From positions 868,001 to 932,000 of the forward strand of contig NZ_CP125957.1 in NCBI RefSeq assembly GCF_030064125.1: a stretch of 64,000 bases of DNA, read 5' to 3'. Position 1 is the stretch's first letter. Each line of letters opens with the position of its first letter. The notes beneath the pieces were generated by a model that worked only from the letters and a program-made list of their open reading frames with translations, was not told where the DNA came from and ran no database searches. Source of the DNA: Pseudomonas sp. G2-4. Its GTDB lineage: Bacteria > Pseudomonadota > Gammaproteobacteria > Pseudomonadales > Pseudomonadaceae. Below, in pieces: positions 25,527 through 34,838 of the stretch. The position numbers and the translations under genes were made by a program.

Positions 25527-26375
25527 TCAGAGGCTCAACCGCATCGACAGATCCACCGCTTTCACATCCTTGGTCATCGCCCCGATCGAGATGTAGTCCA
25601 CCCCGGTCTCGGCAATCGGACGCAACGTGCTTTCGTTGATCCCGCCGCTGGCCTCCAGCTTCGCCTTGCCGCCATTGAGGCGGACGGCTTCACGCATGTC
25701 GTCCAGGCTCAGTTCGTCGAGCATGATGATGTCGGCGTTGGCCGCTAGCGCTTCTTTCAACTCCTCCAGGCTTTCCACTTCGATTTCCACCGGCTTGCCC
25801 GGCGCGATTTTGTGGGCGGCAGCAATGGCCTGGGCGACGCCGCCGCAGGCAGCAATGTGGTTTTCCTTGATCAGGAACGCATCGTAGAGGCCGATGCGAT
25901 GGTTATGGCACCCACCGCAGGTGACGGCGTACTTCTGGGCCAGGCGCAGCCCGGGCAGGGTCTTGCGGGTGTCCAGCAGCTTGACCTGGGTATCGACGAC
26001 AAAGTCGGCCAGGTAGCGCGCGCGCGTGGCAACGCCCGAGAGCATTTGCAGGAAGTTCAGCGCGCTGCGTTCGCCGGTCAGCAGTGAGCGGGCCGGACCT
26101 TCTAGGTGGAACAACGCCTGATCGGGGTTCACCCGGTCACCGTCGCGCACTTGCCAATGCACCGCGACACGTGGGTCCAGTTGCCGGAACACGGCATCGA
26201 CCCAGGCGGTGCCGCTGATGGTCGCGGCTTCGCGGGTAATGATGGTGGCCTTTGCCAGGCGTTCGGCGGGGATCAGTTGCGCGGTGATGTCGCCGCTGCC
26301 GATGTCTTCGAGCAACGCACGGCGCACGTTGGCTTCGATTTCGGCGGTCAGATCGGCGAGACGTAGGTTCGGCAT
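25527..26375 (-). CDS. nadC: Nicotinate-nucleotide pyrophosphorylase (carboxylating)
   Basis: A 282-residue enzyme that turns quinolinate and PRPP into nicotinate mononucleotide in de novo NAD synthesis. The signatures are [14 protein letters not shown], the PRPP/quinolinate-binding [26 protein letters not shown], and [11 protein letters not shown]. The C-terminal [22 protein letters not shown] is typical. The ATG at 26375 gives [10 protein letters not shown]; an upstream in-frame start adds 19 residues without support. Confidence 0.97.
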   Translation of the reverse strand: MPNLRLADLTAEIEANVRRALLEDIGSGDITAQLIPAERLAKATIITREAATISGTAWVDAVFRQLDPRVAVHWQVRDGDRVNPDQALFHLEGPARSLLTGERSALNFLQMLSGVATRARYLADFVVDTQVKLLDTRKTLPGLRLAQKYAVTCGGCHNHRIGLYDAFLIKENHIAACGGVAQAIAAAHKIAPGKPVEIEVESLEELKEALAANADIIMLDELSLDDMREAVRLNGGKAKLEASGGINESTLRPIAETGVDYISIGAMTKDVKAVDLSMRLSL

Positions 26376-26643
26376 AACGGGCTCCACAAACAAAGTGGCC
26401 CGATTATAGGGCCAGGCCGCGAGCGAACCCAAGGCGCCGGATGCCTGCCACGGGCATTGGAACCTGCATTTGGTCGCATCCTCGCAACATTTCCTCGATT
26501 AACCGGTCACTTAATGCGAAGTATTCGAGCTGGGTCACAGAGTACTGCTGGTACGACGGGATTCTTTACCAGATAATCCGCCTTTCGATTGACGTCATAG
26601 CTTTGACGTCGCGAGCCGAAGAATGCCGTTTCAGGAGGCCAGG

Positions 26644-28857
26644 ATGCACAACGACGGGAATGTAGTGCCTTTGCACAAGGTTTCTACCGATCAGGCGAAT
26701 CCTTCGCCGCTCGCCCGCCTGCCTGTGATTCTGCTGCAGGTTCGCGACAAGGCTGCGCAGCAGTTGCGCTTTGGCTTGCAAGGGCTGTTCGATAACGCCG
26801 ACGACACCCTGTTCGAAATGGCTGACCGGGCGCGCAACGATGTCGAGCAGAACCTGTTCTTCGAAGCCATGCGGGATCTGCGCCTGAAACGCAAAAGTAT
26901 TGAGCGTGGTTTTATCGAGCAGTTTTTCGAGGCGTTTTTCAGTCTCGCCCAATACGACCTGACGCAAGCGACCTTGACGCCCGTCCTGGCGCCGGGGGCC
27001 CAGGCTCAGCCGACGCATGACGACCTGGAGCGCCACTTGGCGGTTGAGGCCATGGTCACCCGGGTACTCGGTCGTGATGGCGTGTCCCTCGATCAACTGA
27101 CGGCCCGCCTCGGCGCGTTGCTGGACCGGCCATTGGCGAATCAGCAGAACCCCCTGAGCCCCGCGCGGCTGTGTGAGAATTTTCTACAGGCCGGGCGCAA
27201 CCTGGGGGTGGGGATCAAGGTCAAGCTGATCCTGCTCAAACTCTTCGAGCGCTATGTGCTCAGCGAGTGCGACCAGCTCTATACCGAGGCCAATCAGTTG
27301 CTGGCGGCCACGGGTATCTTGCCGGACCTCAAGGTCCAGCTTTCTCGACGTGCGTCAGATCGTATCGATGAAAGCCCGACGCCCACGGTCGAGCGCGCGA
27401 CCAGACCGAAGGCTGCGGAGGTCGATGACAGCGTGCAGGAGGTGTTCGCTGCGCTGCAGAAGTTGTTGCTGCAGGTCCGTGGCAGTGTGGCGCCTACGCT
27501 GGAGGCCAGCGCTGCAGCCCAGCCGATCTCGACCCGTGACCTGCTGCGGTTGCTCTCCCACCTGCAACAATACGTTCCCGCGCCCACCGTCCATGACGAG
27601 TTCGACCTGCGTAGCCAGCTCGAGCAACTGCTGACCCGGGTCAGTGTCAGGAGCGGCAAGTCCCGGGTGGTCGAAGGCGCCGACGAAGATGTCATTAATC
27701 TGATCTCGATGATGTTCGAATTCATCCTCGACGACCATAACCTGCCGGACTCCCTCAAGGCCCTGATCGGCCGCCTGCAAATCCCGATGCTCAAGGTCGC
27801 GGTGCAGGACAAGAGCTTCTTCAGCCGCGGCAATCATCCGGCCCGACGGCTGCTCAATGAGATCGCTGCGGCGGCCATGGGCTGGGGCGATTGCGACGAT
27901 TATCAGCGCGACAGCCTTTATTTGCGCATCGAACAAGTGGTGCAGCGCTTGTTGAATGACTTCGTCGATGACCCGGCGATTTTCGCCGAACTGCTCGCCG
28001 ACTTCCTGGCCTTCACCAGTGACGAGCGGCGCCGCAGTGAATTGCTCGAACAGCGCATTCGTGACGCTGAAGAAGGACGGGCCAAGGCCGAGCTGGCGCG
28101 CCTGCGAGTCGAAGGCGCGTTGAACCAGGTCATGTTGGGCAAGGTGTTGCCGCAAGCCGTAGTGGAGTTCGTGCAACAGGCCTGGAGCCAGGTGTTGTTG
28201 TTGACCTGTTTCAAGCACGGCAAGTATTCAGCCGAGTGGCAGGCCGATGTATCAACCCTGGAACAACTGATCTGGAGCGTCCAGCATCATGACGAACCCG
28301 ACGCGGGCCTACGATTATTGGAGATCGTGCCAGAGCTGCTGAAGGCCTTGCGCGAAGGCCTGAACCGTTCGGCGTTCGACCCGTTTGCCACCAGCGAGTT
28401 TTTCAGCGAGCTGGAAGCCTTGCATGTTCGAGCCCTTGAGCAGGTAGGTCAGGCAACGGACCCGGTTCAGTCGCTCCATTCGCCGGTCATGGTCCAGGTG
28501 CGGGAAAAAATTGTCCTGCGCACCGCCCAGCATGCCCAGGCTGATAACGCCGAGGTGCGCTTGCCGGCCGATGACGTGGGCCTGATGCAGGTCGACCAAT
28601 TGCGCCTGGGCAGCTGGGTTGAGTTCCAGGAGGACGATGACAACAGCCTGCGTTGCAAACTCGCGGCGATCATCGAGGCCACCGGCAAGTACATCTTCGT
28701 CAACCGCACCGGCCTGAAAGTGCAGGAGCACAGCCGCACCAGCCTGGCCCTGGAGTTTCGCCGGGGCGCGGTGCGTCTGTTGGACGATACCCTGCTGTTC
28801 GACCGGGCACTGGAGTCGGTGCTGGGCAATCTGCGTCAGCTCAATCGCGCCAAGTGA
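26644..28857 (+). CDS. DUF1631 family protein, function unknown
   Basis: A 737-residue, mostly helical cytoplasmic protein with no signal peptide or membrane segment. The N-terminal and central parts look like the DUF1631 family (for example QNLFFEAMRDLRLKRKSIER and the DLISMMFEFILDD-like segment). The last 110 residues, with LRLGSWVEFQEDD and KYIFVNRTGLKVQEHS, look beta-rich and resemble a PilZ-like barrel; that resemblance is only by eye. The ATG at 26644 has AGGAGG five bases upstream; an upstream ATG at 26623 precedes it. It sits between nadC and ampD, as I recall for P. aeruginosa. Confidence 0.8.
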   Translation: MHNDGNVVPLHKVSTDQANPSPLARLPVILLQVRDKAAQQLRFGLQGLFDNADDTLFEMADRARNDVEQNLFFEAMRDLRLKRKSIERGFIEQFFEAFFSLAQYDLTQATLTPVLAPGAQAQPTHDDLERHLAVEAMVTRVLGRDGVSLDQLTARLGALLDRPLANQQNPLSPARLCENFLQAGRNLGVGIKVKLILLKLFERYVLSECDQLYTEANQLLAATGILPDLKVQLSRRASDRIDESPTPTVERATRPKAAEVDDSVQEVFAALQKLLLQVRGSVAPTLEASAAAQPISTRDLLRLLSHLQQYVPAPTVHDEFDLRSQLEQLLTRVSVRSGKSRVVEGADEDVINLISMMFEFILDDHNLPDSLKALIGRLQIPMLKVAVQDKSFFSRGNHPARRLLNEIAAAAMGWGDCDDYQRDSLYLRIEQVVQRLLNDFVDDPAIFAELLADFLAFTSDERRRSELLEQRIRDAEEGRAKAELARLRVEGALNQVMLGKVLPQAVVEFVQQAWSQVLLLTCFKHGKYSAEWQADVSTLEQLIWSVQHHDEPDAGLRLLEIVPELLKALREGLNRSAFDPFATSEFFSELEALHVRALEQVGQATDPVQSLHSPVMVQVREKIVLRTAQHAQADNAEVRLPADDVGLMQVDQLRLGSWVEFQEDDDNSLRCKLAAIIEATGKYIFVNRTGLKVQEHSRTSLALEFRRGAVRLLDDTLLFDRALESVLGNLRQLNRAK

Positions 28858-28921
28858 TCGCGCAGCCCGGCCCGATCACGGCATACTGGCGGCATTCACG
28901 GTCGTCTTCCAAGGAACCTGT

Positions 28922-29482
28922 ATGCAGCTGGACTCCGCGAGTGGTTGGTGCGATGGCGTGCGTCATTGCCCATCGCCCAACTTCAATGCGCGCCCCGAGG
29001 GCGAGATTTCCCTGCTGGTGATCCACAACATCAGCCTGCCGCCGGCACAGTTCGCCACGGGCAAGGTGCAGGAGTTCTTCCAGAATCGTCTGGATGTCAC
29101 GGAACATCCCTATTTTGCGGGTATCGCCGATTTGCGCGTCTCTGCGCATTTTCTGATCGAGCGTGACGGCGCCGTCACCCAGTTTGTCTCCTGTCTGGAT
29201 CGCGCCTGGCATGCGGGCGTCTCGTGCTTCGAGGGACGGGAAACGTGTAACGATTTTTCCATAGGCATCGAGCTTGAGGGCACCGATGATCTGCCTTTCG
29301 CCGACGCACAATATACCGCGTTGGTGGAGCTGACCCGCCAGTTGCAGGCGGCGTTCAGGGCGATCACCGTGCAGCGTATCTGTGGGCACAGCGACATCGC
29401 TCCGGGGCGCAAGACCGATCCGGGACCGGCATTCGACTGGGCACGCTATCGCGCGGCCCTGATAGAAGGGGAAGGACAATGA
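28922..29482 (+). CDS. ampD: 1,6-anhydro-N-acetylmuramyl-L-alanine amidase AmpD
   Basis: A 186-residue cytosolic zinc amidase that recycles peptidoglycan by removing the peptide from anhydro-muropeptides. Its loss raises AmpR-dependent AmpC beta-lactamase expression in related species. Zinc ligands match His35 (VIHN), His156 (CGHSDIAPGRKTDPG) and Asp166. Lys164 and Glu117 (GIELEG) fit the catalytic set. No signal peptide is seen, as expected. ampE overlaps its end by four bases. Confidence 0.97.
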   Translation: MQLDSASGWCDGVRHCPSPNFNARPEGEISLLVIHNISLPPAQFATGKVQEFFQNRLDVTEHPYFAGIADLRVSAHFLIERDGAVTQFVSCLDRAWHAGVSCFEGRETCNDFSIGIELEGTDDLPFADAQYTALVELTRQLQAAFRAITVQRICGHSDIAPGRKTDPGPAFDWARYRAALIEGEGQ

Positions 29483-30315
29483 GTTTTCTGGTGTTGCTGC
29501 TGGCGGTCTGGATCGAGAAGTTCTCGGCCTTGCGCCAGCGGGTCCAGCGCGACGGCGGATGGTTGCGCGAACTGAACAAGCTCGAGATGAACCCTCGTTG
29601 GGTCAAGCGGCCCTGGCTGGTACTGATTGTGATGGTCCTGCTGCCTGTGGCCCTGTTGGCGTTGCTGCTGTGGGTGCTGGAGCCGGTGGCCTATGGTTTG
29701 CTGGCGTTGCCGGTGCATCTGCTGGTGGTGATTTACAGCTTGGGACGTGGGGATCTGCTGGCGAACCTGGGTCCATTTCGCGATGCGTGGCGGCGGGAAG
29801 ACCTGCAAGCGGCGGCCCATGTGGCCAAGCGTGATCTGGACATTGAAGCCGATGACGGCGAGAAGTTGCTGGAGCGGGTCCAGGGACATCTGCTGTGGCA
29901 GGCCTACCAGAGTTTTTTTGCGGTGATTTTCTGGTACTTCCTGCTGGGCCCGGTCGCGGCCCTGAGCTATCGCCTGCTGGCACTGGCCGCGGAGCACAGC
30001 CAGAACCCCGGCGTGGCCGAGCGCGCTGCGCAAATGCGCCATGCTTTCGACTGGGTGCCGGTGCGGCTACTGGCGGCGAGCTTCGCCCTGGTGGGCAATT
30101 TCGTCGCGGTCAGCCGGGTCATGTTGCATGAGCTATTGAACTGGAACATCAGCGCCGCCACTCTCATCGACAAGGTCGGCCTGGTGGCCGGCGAGATTCC
30201 CGCGCCTGTGGCCGGGCCGGATGGCATCAACAGCCTGGATCGGCTTTGGGAATTGCTGCTGCGTTCGGCGGTGCTGTGGTATGCCGGGTTTGCGTTGTGG
30301 ACGGTGCTGGCCTGA
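29479..30315 (+). CDS. ampE: Regulatory signalling modulator protein AmpE
   Basis: A 278-residue inner-membrane protein coded next to AmpD. Membrane segments are seen at about 48-90 (WLVLIVMVLLPVALLALLLWVLEPVAYGLLALPVHLLVVIYS), about 140-165 (SFFAVIFWYFLLGPVAALSYRLLAL), about 193-215, and at the C-terminal end (SAVLWYAGFALWTVLA). Conserved features include GRGDL and FWYFLLGPVAALSYR. Its biochemical role is not settled. The ATGA overlap with ampD shows coupling. Confidence 0.95.
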   Translation: MSFLVLLLAVWIEKFSALRQRVQRDGGWLRELNKLEMNPRWVKRPWLVLIVMVLLPVALLALLLWVLEPVAYGLLALPVHLLVVIYSLGRGDLLANLGPFRDAWRREDLQAAAHVAKRDLDIEADDGEKLLERVQGHLLWQAYQSFFAVIFWYFLLGPVAALSYRLLALAAEHSQNPGVAERAAQMRHAFDWVPVRLLAASFALVGNFVAVSRVMLHELLNWNISAATLIDKVGLVAGEIPAPVAGPDGINSLDRLWELLLRSAVLWYAGFALWTVLA

Positions 30316-30621
30316 TAGGAACAACACAACTCTCCAGGTAAACGGTGCCTCCTGTGGCGAGGGAGCTTGCTCCCGCTCGGTTGCGCAGCAACCGCAAGCC
30401 TGGGCGAGGGATTTTCCTGAAGGCACTCGGGGGCCTGCTTCGCAGGCCAGCGGGAGCAAGCTCCCTCGCCACAGGGACCGAGTCATGAGCGGGCTCGTTA
30501 ACCTTAAGTTACAAATCTCCCCGCCGATTTAGGCTATACAGGAACAGCGCGCCAATAGTGGCTTTCTGCTGTCTCTGTGCGCCTGTCTATAAAAATAAGA
30601 ACACTACCGGGAGACTTCCTT
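30316..30621. other. ampE-chemoreceptor intergenic region (306 bp)
   Basis: No gene. It holds a paired REP element at 30354-30472 and a roughly 150-bp stretch before the chemoreceptor gene start. A confident promoter was not identified. Confidence 0.6.
30354..30472. repeat. REPIN, type A
   Basis: Two REP palindromes in inverted orientation: GTGGCGAGGGAGC...GCTCCCGC at the left and GCGGGAGC...GCTCCCTCGCCAC at the right, with a 70-base centre that includes an inner GGCCTGC/GCAGGCC hairpin. The whole can fold into one long cruciform or stem. The same type occurs at 40470, 50208 and 58183. Such elements are moved in trans by a REP-associated transposase elsewhere in the genome; none is in this window. 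Confidence 0.85.
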
Positions 30622-32652
30622 GTGAAGAGTTTGCTCTGGCCCGCCGTCGCGCTGATGAACCGCCTGAGCTTCGGCATGAAGTTCAGCCTGATCAGCGTGT
30701 TGTTCCTGCTACCGATGCTAGTGACCAATTTCTTTCTGGTGCGCGAGTCCTATCGAGAGTTCCAAGGCACCCAGGTGGAGCTGCAAAGCCTCGACCTGCT
30801 GGGCAGCAGCCTGACCCTGCGTCGGGACCTGGAAACCTTGAACAACCTGGTGCAAATAAACGCCAGCCTCGGTCAGTCCGGCAAGGCCGGTGACGTGGAG
30901 GCGAAGATCGGCACCTTGGAACAGCAGGTGCTTGCGCGTTTGCAGGGCATGAGCGCCATGGCCGTCGAGGCCGAGCAGGTCAGCGCCTTCGATGCCAAGC
31001 GCGACGAAATGATTGCCGCGTTCAAGGCGCAGCAGGCGGAAAGCTCCCTACTAAGCAAGAGTGCCTTGATCGGCAAGCTGCTCAATAACGCGCAGATGTT
31101 CAGCCAGATTATCGCGAGCCAGGCGGGCCTGAGCCGCGACAACCAGGGTGACATCCGTCAGCTCAGCGAGTTGATCATCGGCATGACCCCCAAGGTCACC
31201 CAGATCCTCGGCGAAGGCCGCGCACTGGGCGCTTCGTCGTTGGGGCTGGGCTTTCTCAATTCGGCCTCGAGTACCCGGTTCGACGAATTGCTGGCGCAGA
31301 TCGAAAAGCTTCAGGGTGAATATGACGTGAAATTGCAGGATGCCCTGGGCTCCAGCAAGGCGGCCGGGCAAGCCCTTGCCACTCAGGCCGACGGCAGCAA
31401 GGGCAGCCTCAAGAAGGCCTCGGATCTGATCGAGGAACAGGTGGTGATGGCTGACACCCTCGATGCGCCATGGCCGGCGTTCTATGACCAGGTCAGCGGC
31501 CTGATGGAACAGACTTACCGGCTGAATGAGTCGACCCAGGGCTTCTTGGGTGTCCAGCTGCAGCAGCGCTTGGAACAGAACCGCAGCCACATGGTGCTGC
31601 AAGCCGTGGCGCTGGCCGTAGTGTTCCTGCTGATTTTTTATCTGTACGCCGGCTTCTACGCGTCGACCCGCACCACGCTCCAGCACCTGGGCCAGATGAT
31701 GGACAAGGTGGCCGCCGGCGATATGACGGTCAATTTCGTGGCCCGCAGCAAGGACGAGCTGGGCGAGTTGGGTGAAGTGTTCAACGGCACCGTAAAGAAG
31801 ATCCATGACCTGATCGAACAGGTCGGCCGAACGGTTGCCGAAGTCGAACGCCAGGCCGGGCAGGTGGAAACGGTCTCGGCCCAGAGTAACCAGGCTGTCG
31901 CCGGGCAGCGCAGCCAGATCGAACTGGTGGCCACGGCGATGAACCAAATGTCGGCGACGGCCCAGGAAGTCGCCCGCAGTGCCGCTGCCGCCGTCAGTAG
32001 CGCTCACAGCGTCAATGACGAAACCCTCAGCGGGCGTGGGCTGGTGGAGTCCCAGCAGGGCAGCATCGCCCGGTTGGCGAGCGAGATCGATCAGTCGGTG
32101 CAGGTGATCAATCAATTGGCAATCGACAGCCAGGCCATCAGCCGTGTGCTGGATGTGATCAAAAGCATCGCCGAGCAGACTAACTTGCTGGCCCTCAACG
32201 CCGCCATCGAAGCGGCCCGGGCCGGCGAGCAGGGGCGCGGTTTTGCGGTGGTGGCCGACGAAGTGCGGACCCTGGCCAAGCGGACCCAACAATCGACCGA
32301 AGAGATCGAGGCGATGATCACCCACCTGCACAGTGGTGTGGGCGCCGCCGTCAAGGCCATGGGCACCAGCCATGAGATGGCCAGCGGCACCGTCGGTCAG
32401 TCGGAAAAAGTCCAGCAGGCGCTGGAAAATATCCTCGGCGCCGTCGGCATGATCGTCGACCAGAACCAGCAGATCGCCGCCGCTGTGGAGCAGCAGACCG
32501 CCGTGGCCCACGACATCGACCAGAACATCGTCGAGATCAACCGTGCCGGCGAACGCACCGCCGAAGGTGCGTACCAGACCGAAAACGCCAGCCGCGAACT
32601 GTCTGCCCAGGTGGTGCAGCTCAAGCAGTTGATCAATGCGTTTCGGGTGTGA
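30622..32652 (+). CDS. Methyl-accepting chemotaxis protein
   Basis: A 676-residue inner-membrane chemoreceptor. TM1 lies at residues 21-40, followed by a long helical periplasmic sensor (about 41-322), TM2 at about 325-348 ([20 protein letters not shown]), a HAMP domain (about 350-402), and the cytoplasmic signalling helix with the hairpin tip [20 protein letters not shown]. The sensor is about 280 residues, helix-rich, and not a Cache or PAS type by eye; the ligand is unknown. GTG at 30622 has GGGAG eight bases upstream. The gene probably corresponds to the chemoreceptor beside ampDE in P. aeruginosa (remembered). No CheR or CheW gene is adjacent. Confidence 0.93.
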   Translation: MKSLLWPAVALMNRLSFGMKFSLISVLFLLPMLVTNFFLVRESYREFQGTQVELQSLDLLGSSLTLRRDLETLNNLVQINASLGQSGKAGDVEAKIGTLEQQVLARLQGMSAMAVEAEQVSAFDAKRDEMIAAFKAQQAESSLLSKSALIGKLLNNAQMFSQIIASQAGLSRDNQGDIRQLSELIIGMTPKVTQILGEGRALGASSLGLGFLNSASSTRFDELLAQIEKLQGEYDVKLQDALGSSKAAGQALATQADGSKGSLKKASDLIEEQVVMADTLDAPWPAFYDQVSGLMEQTYRLNESTQGFLGVQLQQRLEQNRSHMVLQAVALAVVFLLIFYLYAGFYASTRTTLQHLGQMMDKVAAGDMTVNFVARSKDELGELGEVFNGTVKKIHDLIEQVGRTVAEVERQAGQVETVSAQSNQAVAGQRSQIELVATAMNQMSATAQEVARSAAAAVSSAHSVNDETLSGRGLVESQQGSIARLASEIDQSVQVINQLAIDSQAISRVLDVIKSIAEQTNLLALNAAIEAARAGEQGRGFAVVADEVRTLAKRTQQSTEEIEAMITHLHSGVGAAVKAMGTSHEMASGTVGQSEKVQQALENILGAVGMIVDQNQQIAAAVEQQTAVAHDIDQNIVEINRAGERTAEGAYQTENASRELSAQVVQLKQLINAFRV

Positions 32653-32677
32653 TCGTTATGTCCGTCACGAATCTAAT

Positions 32678-32765
32678 GTGGGAGCGAGCCTGCTCGCGAT
32701 AGCGGTGTATCAGTCGACAAATGGGTGGTCTGACACACTGCAATCGCGAGCAAGCTCGCTCCCAC
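32678..32765. repeat. REPIN, type B
   Basis: An inverted pair of the second REP class, GTGGGAGCGAGCCTGC...GCGATAGCGG left and CAATCGCGAGC...GCTCCCAC right, with a short unique centre. It lies between the convergent chemoreceptor and tatD-like genes. The same class makes up the array at 55.8-57.7 kb and the element at 42284. Confidence 0.85.
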
Positions 32766-32773
32766 AGGTTTCT

Positions 32774-33550
32774 TTACCAGCCGAATAATCCGCGGGCGTT
32801 GGCTGTGCTGGCCTCGGCCAGTTTGTGCGGGCTGATACCCATGATTTCGGCTAATGCATCACAGATCGCCGGTAGATGCGCCGGACTGTTGCGCTGCCCC
32901 GGAAACATCGCCGGGGCCATGTCCGGTGAGTCGGTTTCCAGCACCACCGCTTCCAGTGGCAGCTTCGCCAGCACCCTGTGCATCCGCAGGGCCTGGGGCC
33001 AGGTCGCGGCGCCGCCGAGGCCGAGCTTGAAACCGAGCTTGATGTATTCGCGGGCCTCTTCAAGGCTGCCGGCGAACGCATGGATGATCCCCGTGCGTTT
33101 CAGGCCGAAGCGCTTGAGGGTCGCGATCACGGCAGCATGGCTGCGGCGCACGTGGATCAGTGCCGGCAGTTCGAACTCCGCCGCCAGCTGCAGTTGCGCC
33201 TCGAACAGCGCTTGCTGGCGCTCACGGTCGAGGGTTTCGATGTAGTAGTCGAGACCGATTTCCCCCACTGCACACAGTTGCCGATGTCCGGCCAGGCGGG
33301 CCAGCCATTCGCGTAGTTGCGCCAGGTCTTCGGGGCAATGCTGATCGAGATACACCGGATGCAGGCCCAGGGCAGCGTGCAGGTCCGGGTCGCTTTGCAC
33401 CAGATCCCAGACCCGCTGCCAGTTGTCCCGATACACCCCCAGCACCACCATCTGCCGGACGCCCAAGGCGCGACTGTCGGCCAGTAGGGCCGGACGGTCC
33501 GTGTCGAAGTCCGGGAAGTCCAAGTGGGTGTGGGTGTCGATCAACTCCAT
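32774..33550 (-). CDS. TatD-family metal-dependent hydrolase (YjjV-like DNase)
   Basis: A 258-residue TIM-barrel hydrolase. The metal-binding motif DTHTHLDF is at residues 5-12, a Glu in GEIGLDY near 95, a His in LIHVRRSH, a His in GIIHAFAGS, and the last catalytic Asp in VLETDSPDMAP. The family includes 3'-5' DNases and related phosphohydrolases; the substrate here is unknown. It is followed upstream by cra on the same strand, with 3 bases between them, so the two may be cotranscribed. Confidence 0.92.
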   Translation of the reverse strand: MELIDTHTHLDFPDFDTDRPALLADSRALGVRQMVVLGVYRDNWQRVWDLVQSDPDLHAALGLHPVYLDQHCPEDLAQLREWLARLAGHRQLCAVGEIGLDYYIETLDRERQQALFEAQLQLAAEFELPALIHVRRSHAAVIATLKRFGLKRTGIIHAFAGSLEEAREYIKLGFKLGLGGAATWPQALRMHRVLAKLPLEAVVLETDSPDMAPAMFPGQRNSPAHLPAICDALAEIMGISPHKLAEASTANARGLFGW

Positions 33551-33553
33551 GGG

Positions 33554-34549
33554 TCAGCCTTGGTGAATGCGCTGCTTGAACGTTCGTGCGATGGCCTGCA
33601 CGCCAGGTTGGTAGTCATCGTTTTCGATGGCCGCCAGCGCCAGTTCCAGTGCTTTGTCGGCGATCAGCTGATGCTGCTGGGACATGGCGTTGACCGGAAG
33701 CGGCAGGAAATCCAGCAACTGCGTGTCACCGAACGTGCCCAGGCGCAGCGGGCGCGATTTGAGCGGGAAATCGTGCAGGGCATCGAACACCCCTTGCAGC
33801 AGGACATAGGAGGTCGTGATCAGCGCATCGGGTAGGTGCCCCAGGCGTGCGAGCATTTCATCCATCAATTGGCGGCCACATTCACGGCTGAACGATTCGC
33901 CGTGCTCGATCAGCACCTGGCCTTCGAAGCCGGCCAGCGCTTCGTTGAAACCGGCGGTCCGTTCCTGGCTGATGCTCAACTCGGGGCGGGCGCTGATCAG
34001 TGCGATTTGCCGAGGATGGGTTTCCAGCAGGCTGCGGGTCAGCTGCAGGCTGGCCTGACGGTCGTCGCTGATCACCGAGCAGAAATGCGCAGGCTCCATC
34101 ACCCGGTCGATGGCGATGATCGGAATGCCCTTGGCCTGCAACTCGCGGTAACTGTTGTCCCCGGTCGGCAGGCAACTGGCAACGATCAGCGCATCGCAGC
34201 GGCGGGCGCGGAACAGCTGCAGCAGTTGCCGCTCGCTGTCGGGCGCATCGTCGGAACTGGCGATCAGCAACTGATAGCCCCGCGCTCGGGCACCTTGTTC
34301 CAGCAGCTTGGCGATGCGCGCGTAACTGGGGTTTTCCAGGTCCGGCAGGATGAACCCCAAGGTACGCGTGTGCCGGCTGCGCAGCCCGGCGGCCTGGGGG
34401 TTGGGCGTGAAGCCATGTTCCTTGACCACCGCTCGCACCCGTTCGACGGTGGCGCTGCTGATGCGTTGCTGTTCGGCCTTGCCATTGATGACGTAGCTGG
34501 CGGTGGTCACGGACACACCGGCCAACTGGGCAATATCACTGAGTTTCAA
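33554..34549 (-). CDS. cra: Catabolite repressor/activator Cra (FruR), LacI family
   Basis: A 331-residue transcription regulator. The N-terminal LacI helix-turn-helix is MKLSDIAQLAGVSVTTASYVINGK (residues 1-24), followed by the hinge helix (NPQAAGLRSRHTRTLGFILPDLENPSYARI) and the periplasmic-binding-protein-like effector domain. In P. putida this protein represses fruBKA and is released by fructose-1-phosphate. It is divergent from fruB, with a perfect Cra operator at 34694 between them. The tatD-like gene follows. Confidence 0.95.
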   Translation of the reverse strand: MKLSDIAQLAGVSVTTASYVINGKAEQQRISSATVERVRAVVKEHGFTPNPQAAGLRSRHTRTLGFILPDLENPSYARIAKLLEQGARARGYQLLIASSDDAPDSERQLLQLFRARRCDALIVASCLPTGDNSYRELQAKGIPIIAIDRVMEPAHFCSVISDDRQASLQLTRSLLETHPRQIALISARPELSISQERTAGFNEALAGFEGQVLIEHGESFSRECGRQLMDEMLARLGHLPDALITTSYVLLQGVFDALHDFPLKSRPLRLGTFGDTQLLDFLPLPVNAMSQQHQLIADKALELALAAIENDDYQPGVQAIARTFKQRIHQG

Positions 34550-34838
34550 CCCGGTTTTCCTTGTTTTTTCGAGTTAGCCCCGACAATAAGGGCCATCCTA
34601 CCCGATTCAAGCTGACGGTCACCGTCCAAGCGCTTACGACAAGTTGCACTTCAAGGATGAGAGATTATCGAGTAACGTGCCAATCTTTCTAGATTAAACG
34701 TTTCAGCAAGCGTATTTTCAAGGTTAGCAGGATTTTTTGGCCCGTCTGCCGCGATAGCGCCAAAAGCCGTCCTGTCACGCTAGGCTGATTCATTCAAAAC
34801 AATACCTGGCGCCAACCGGACGCCAAAAAGGAGAAAGC
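34550..34838. promoter_or_regulatory. Divergent cra-fruB control region
   Basis: The 289-bp space carries the Cra operator at 34694-34705 and a second LacI-like palindrome, CCAAGCGCTTACG, near 34626-34638 that may serve cra. Inverted pieces ACGGTCACCGT at 34614-34625 lie close by. The fruB ribosome-binding site is AAGGAGAAA at 34828. Precise promoters were not resolved. Confidence 0.6.
34694..34705 (+). promoter_or_regulatory. Cra/FruR operator of fruBKA
   Basis: The 12 bases TTAAACGTTTCA match exactly the operator I remember for P. putida Cra upstream of fruB. The site lies 134 bases before the fruB start, between the divergent cra and fruB genes. Confidence 0.85.

Noticed and set aside
25521..25748. 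A 75-codon + strand frame at the nadC end.
   Set aside because: It starts inside the shared terminator and is antisense to nadC.
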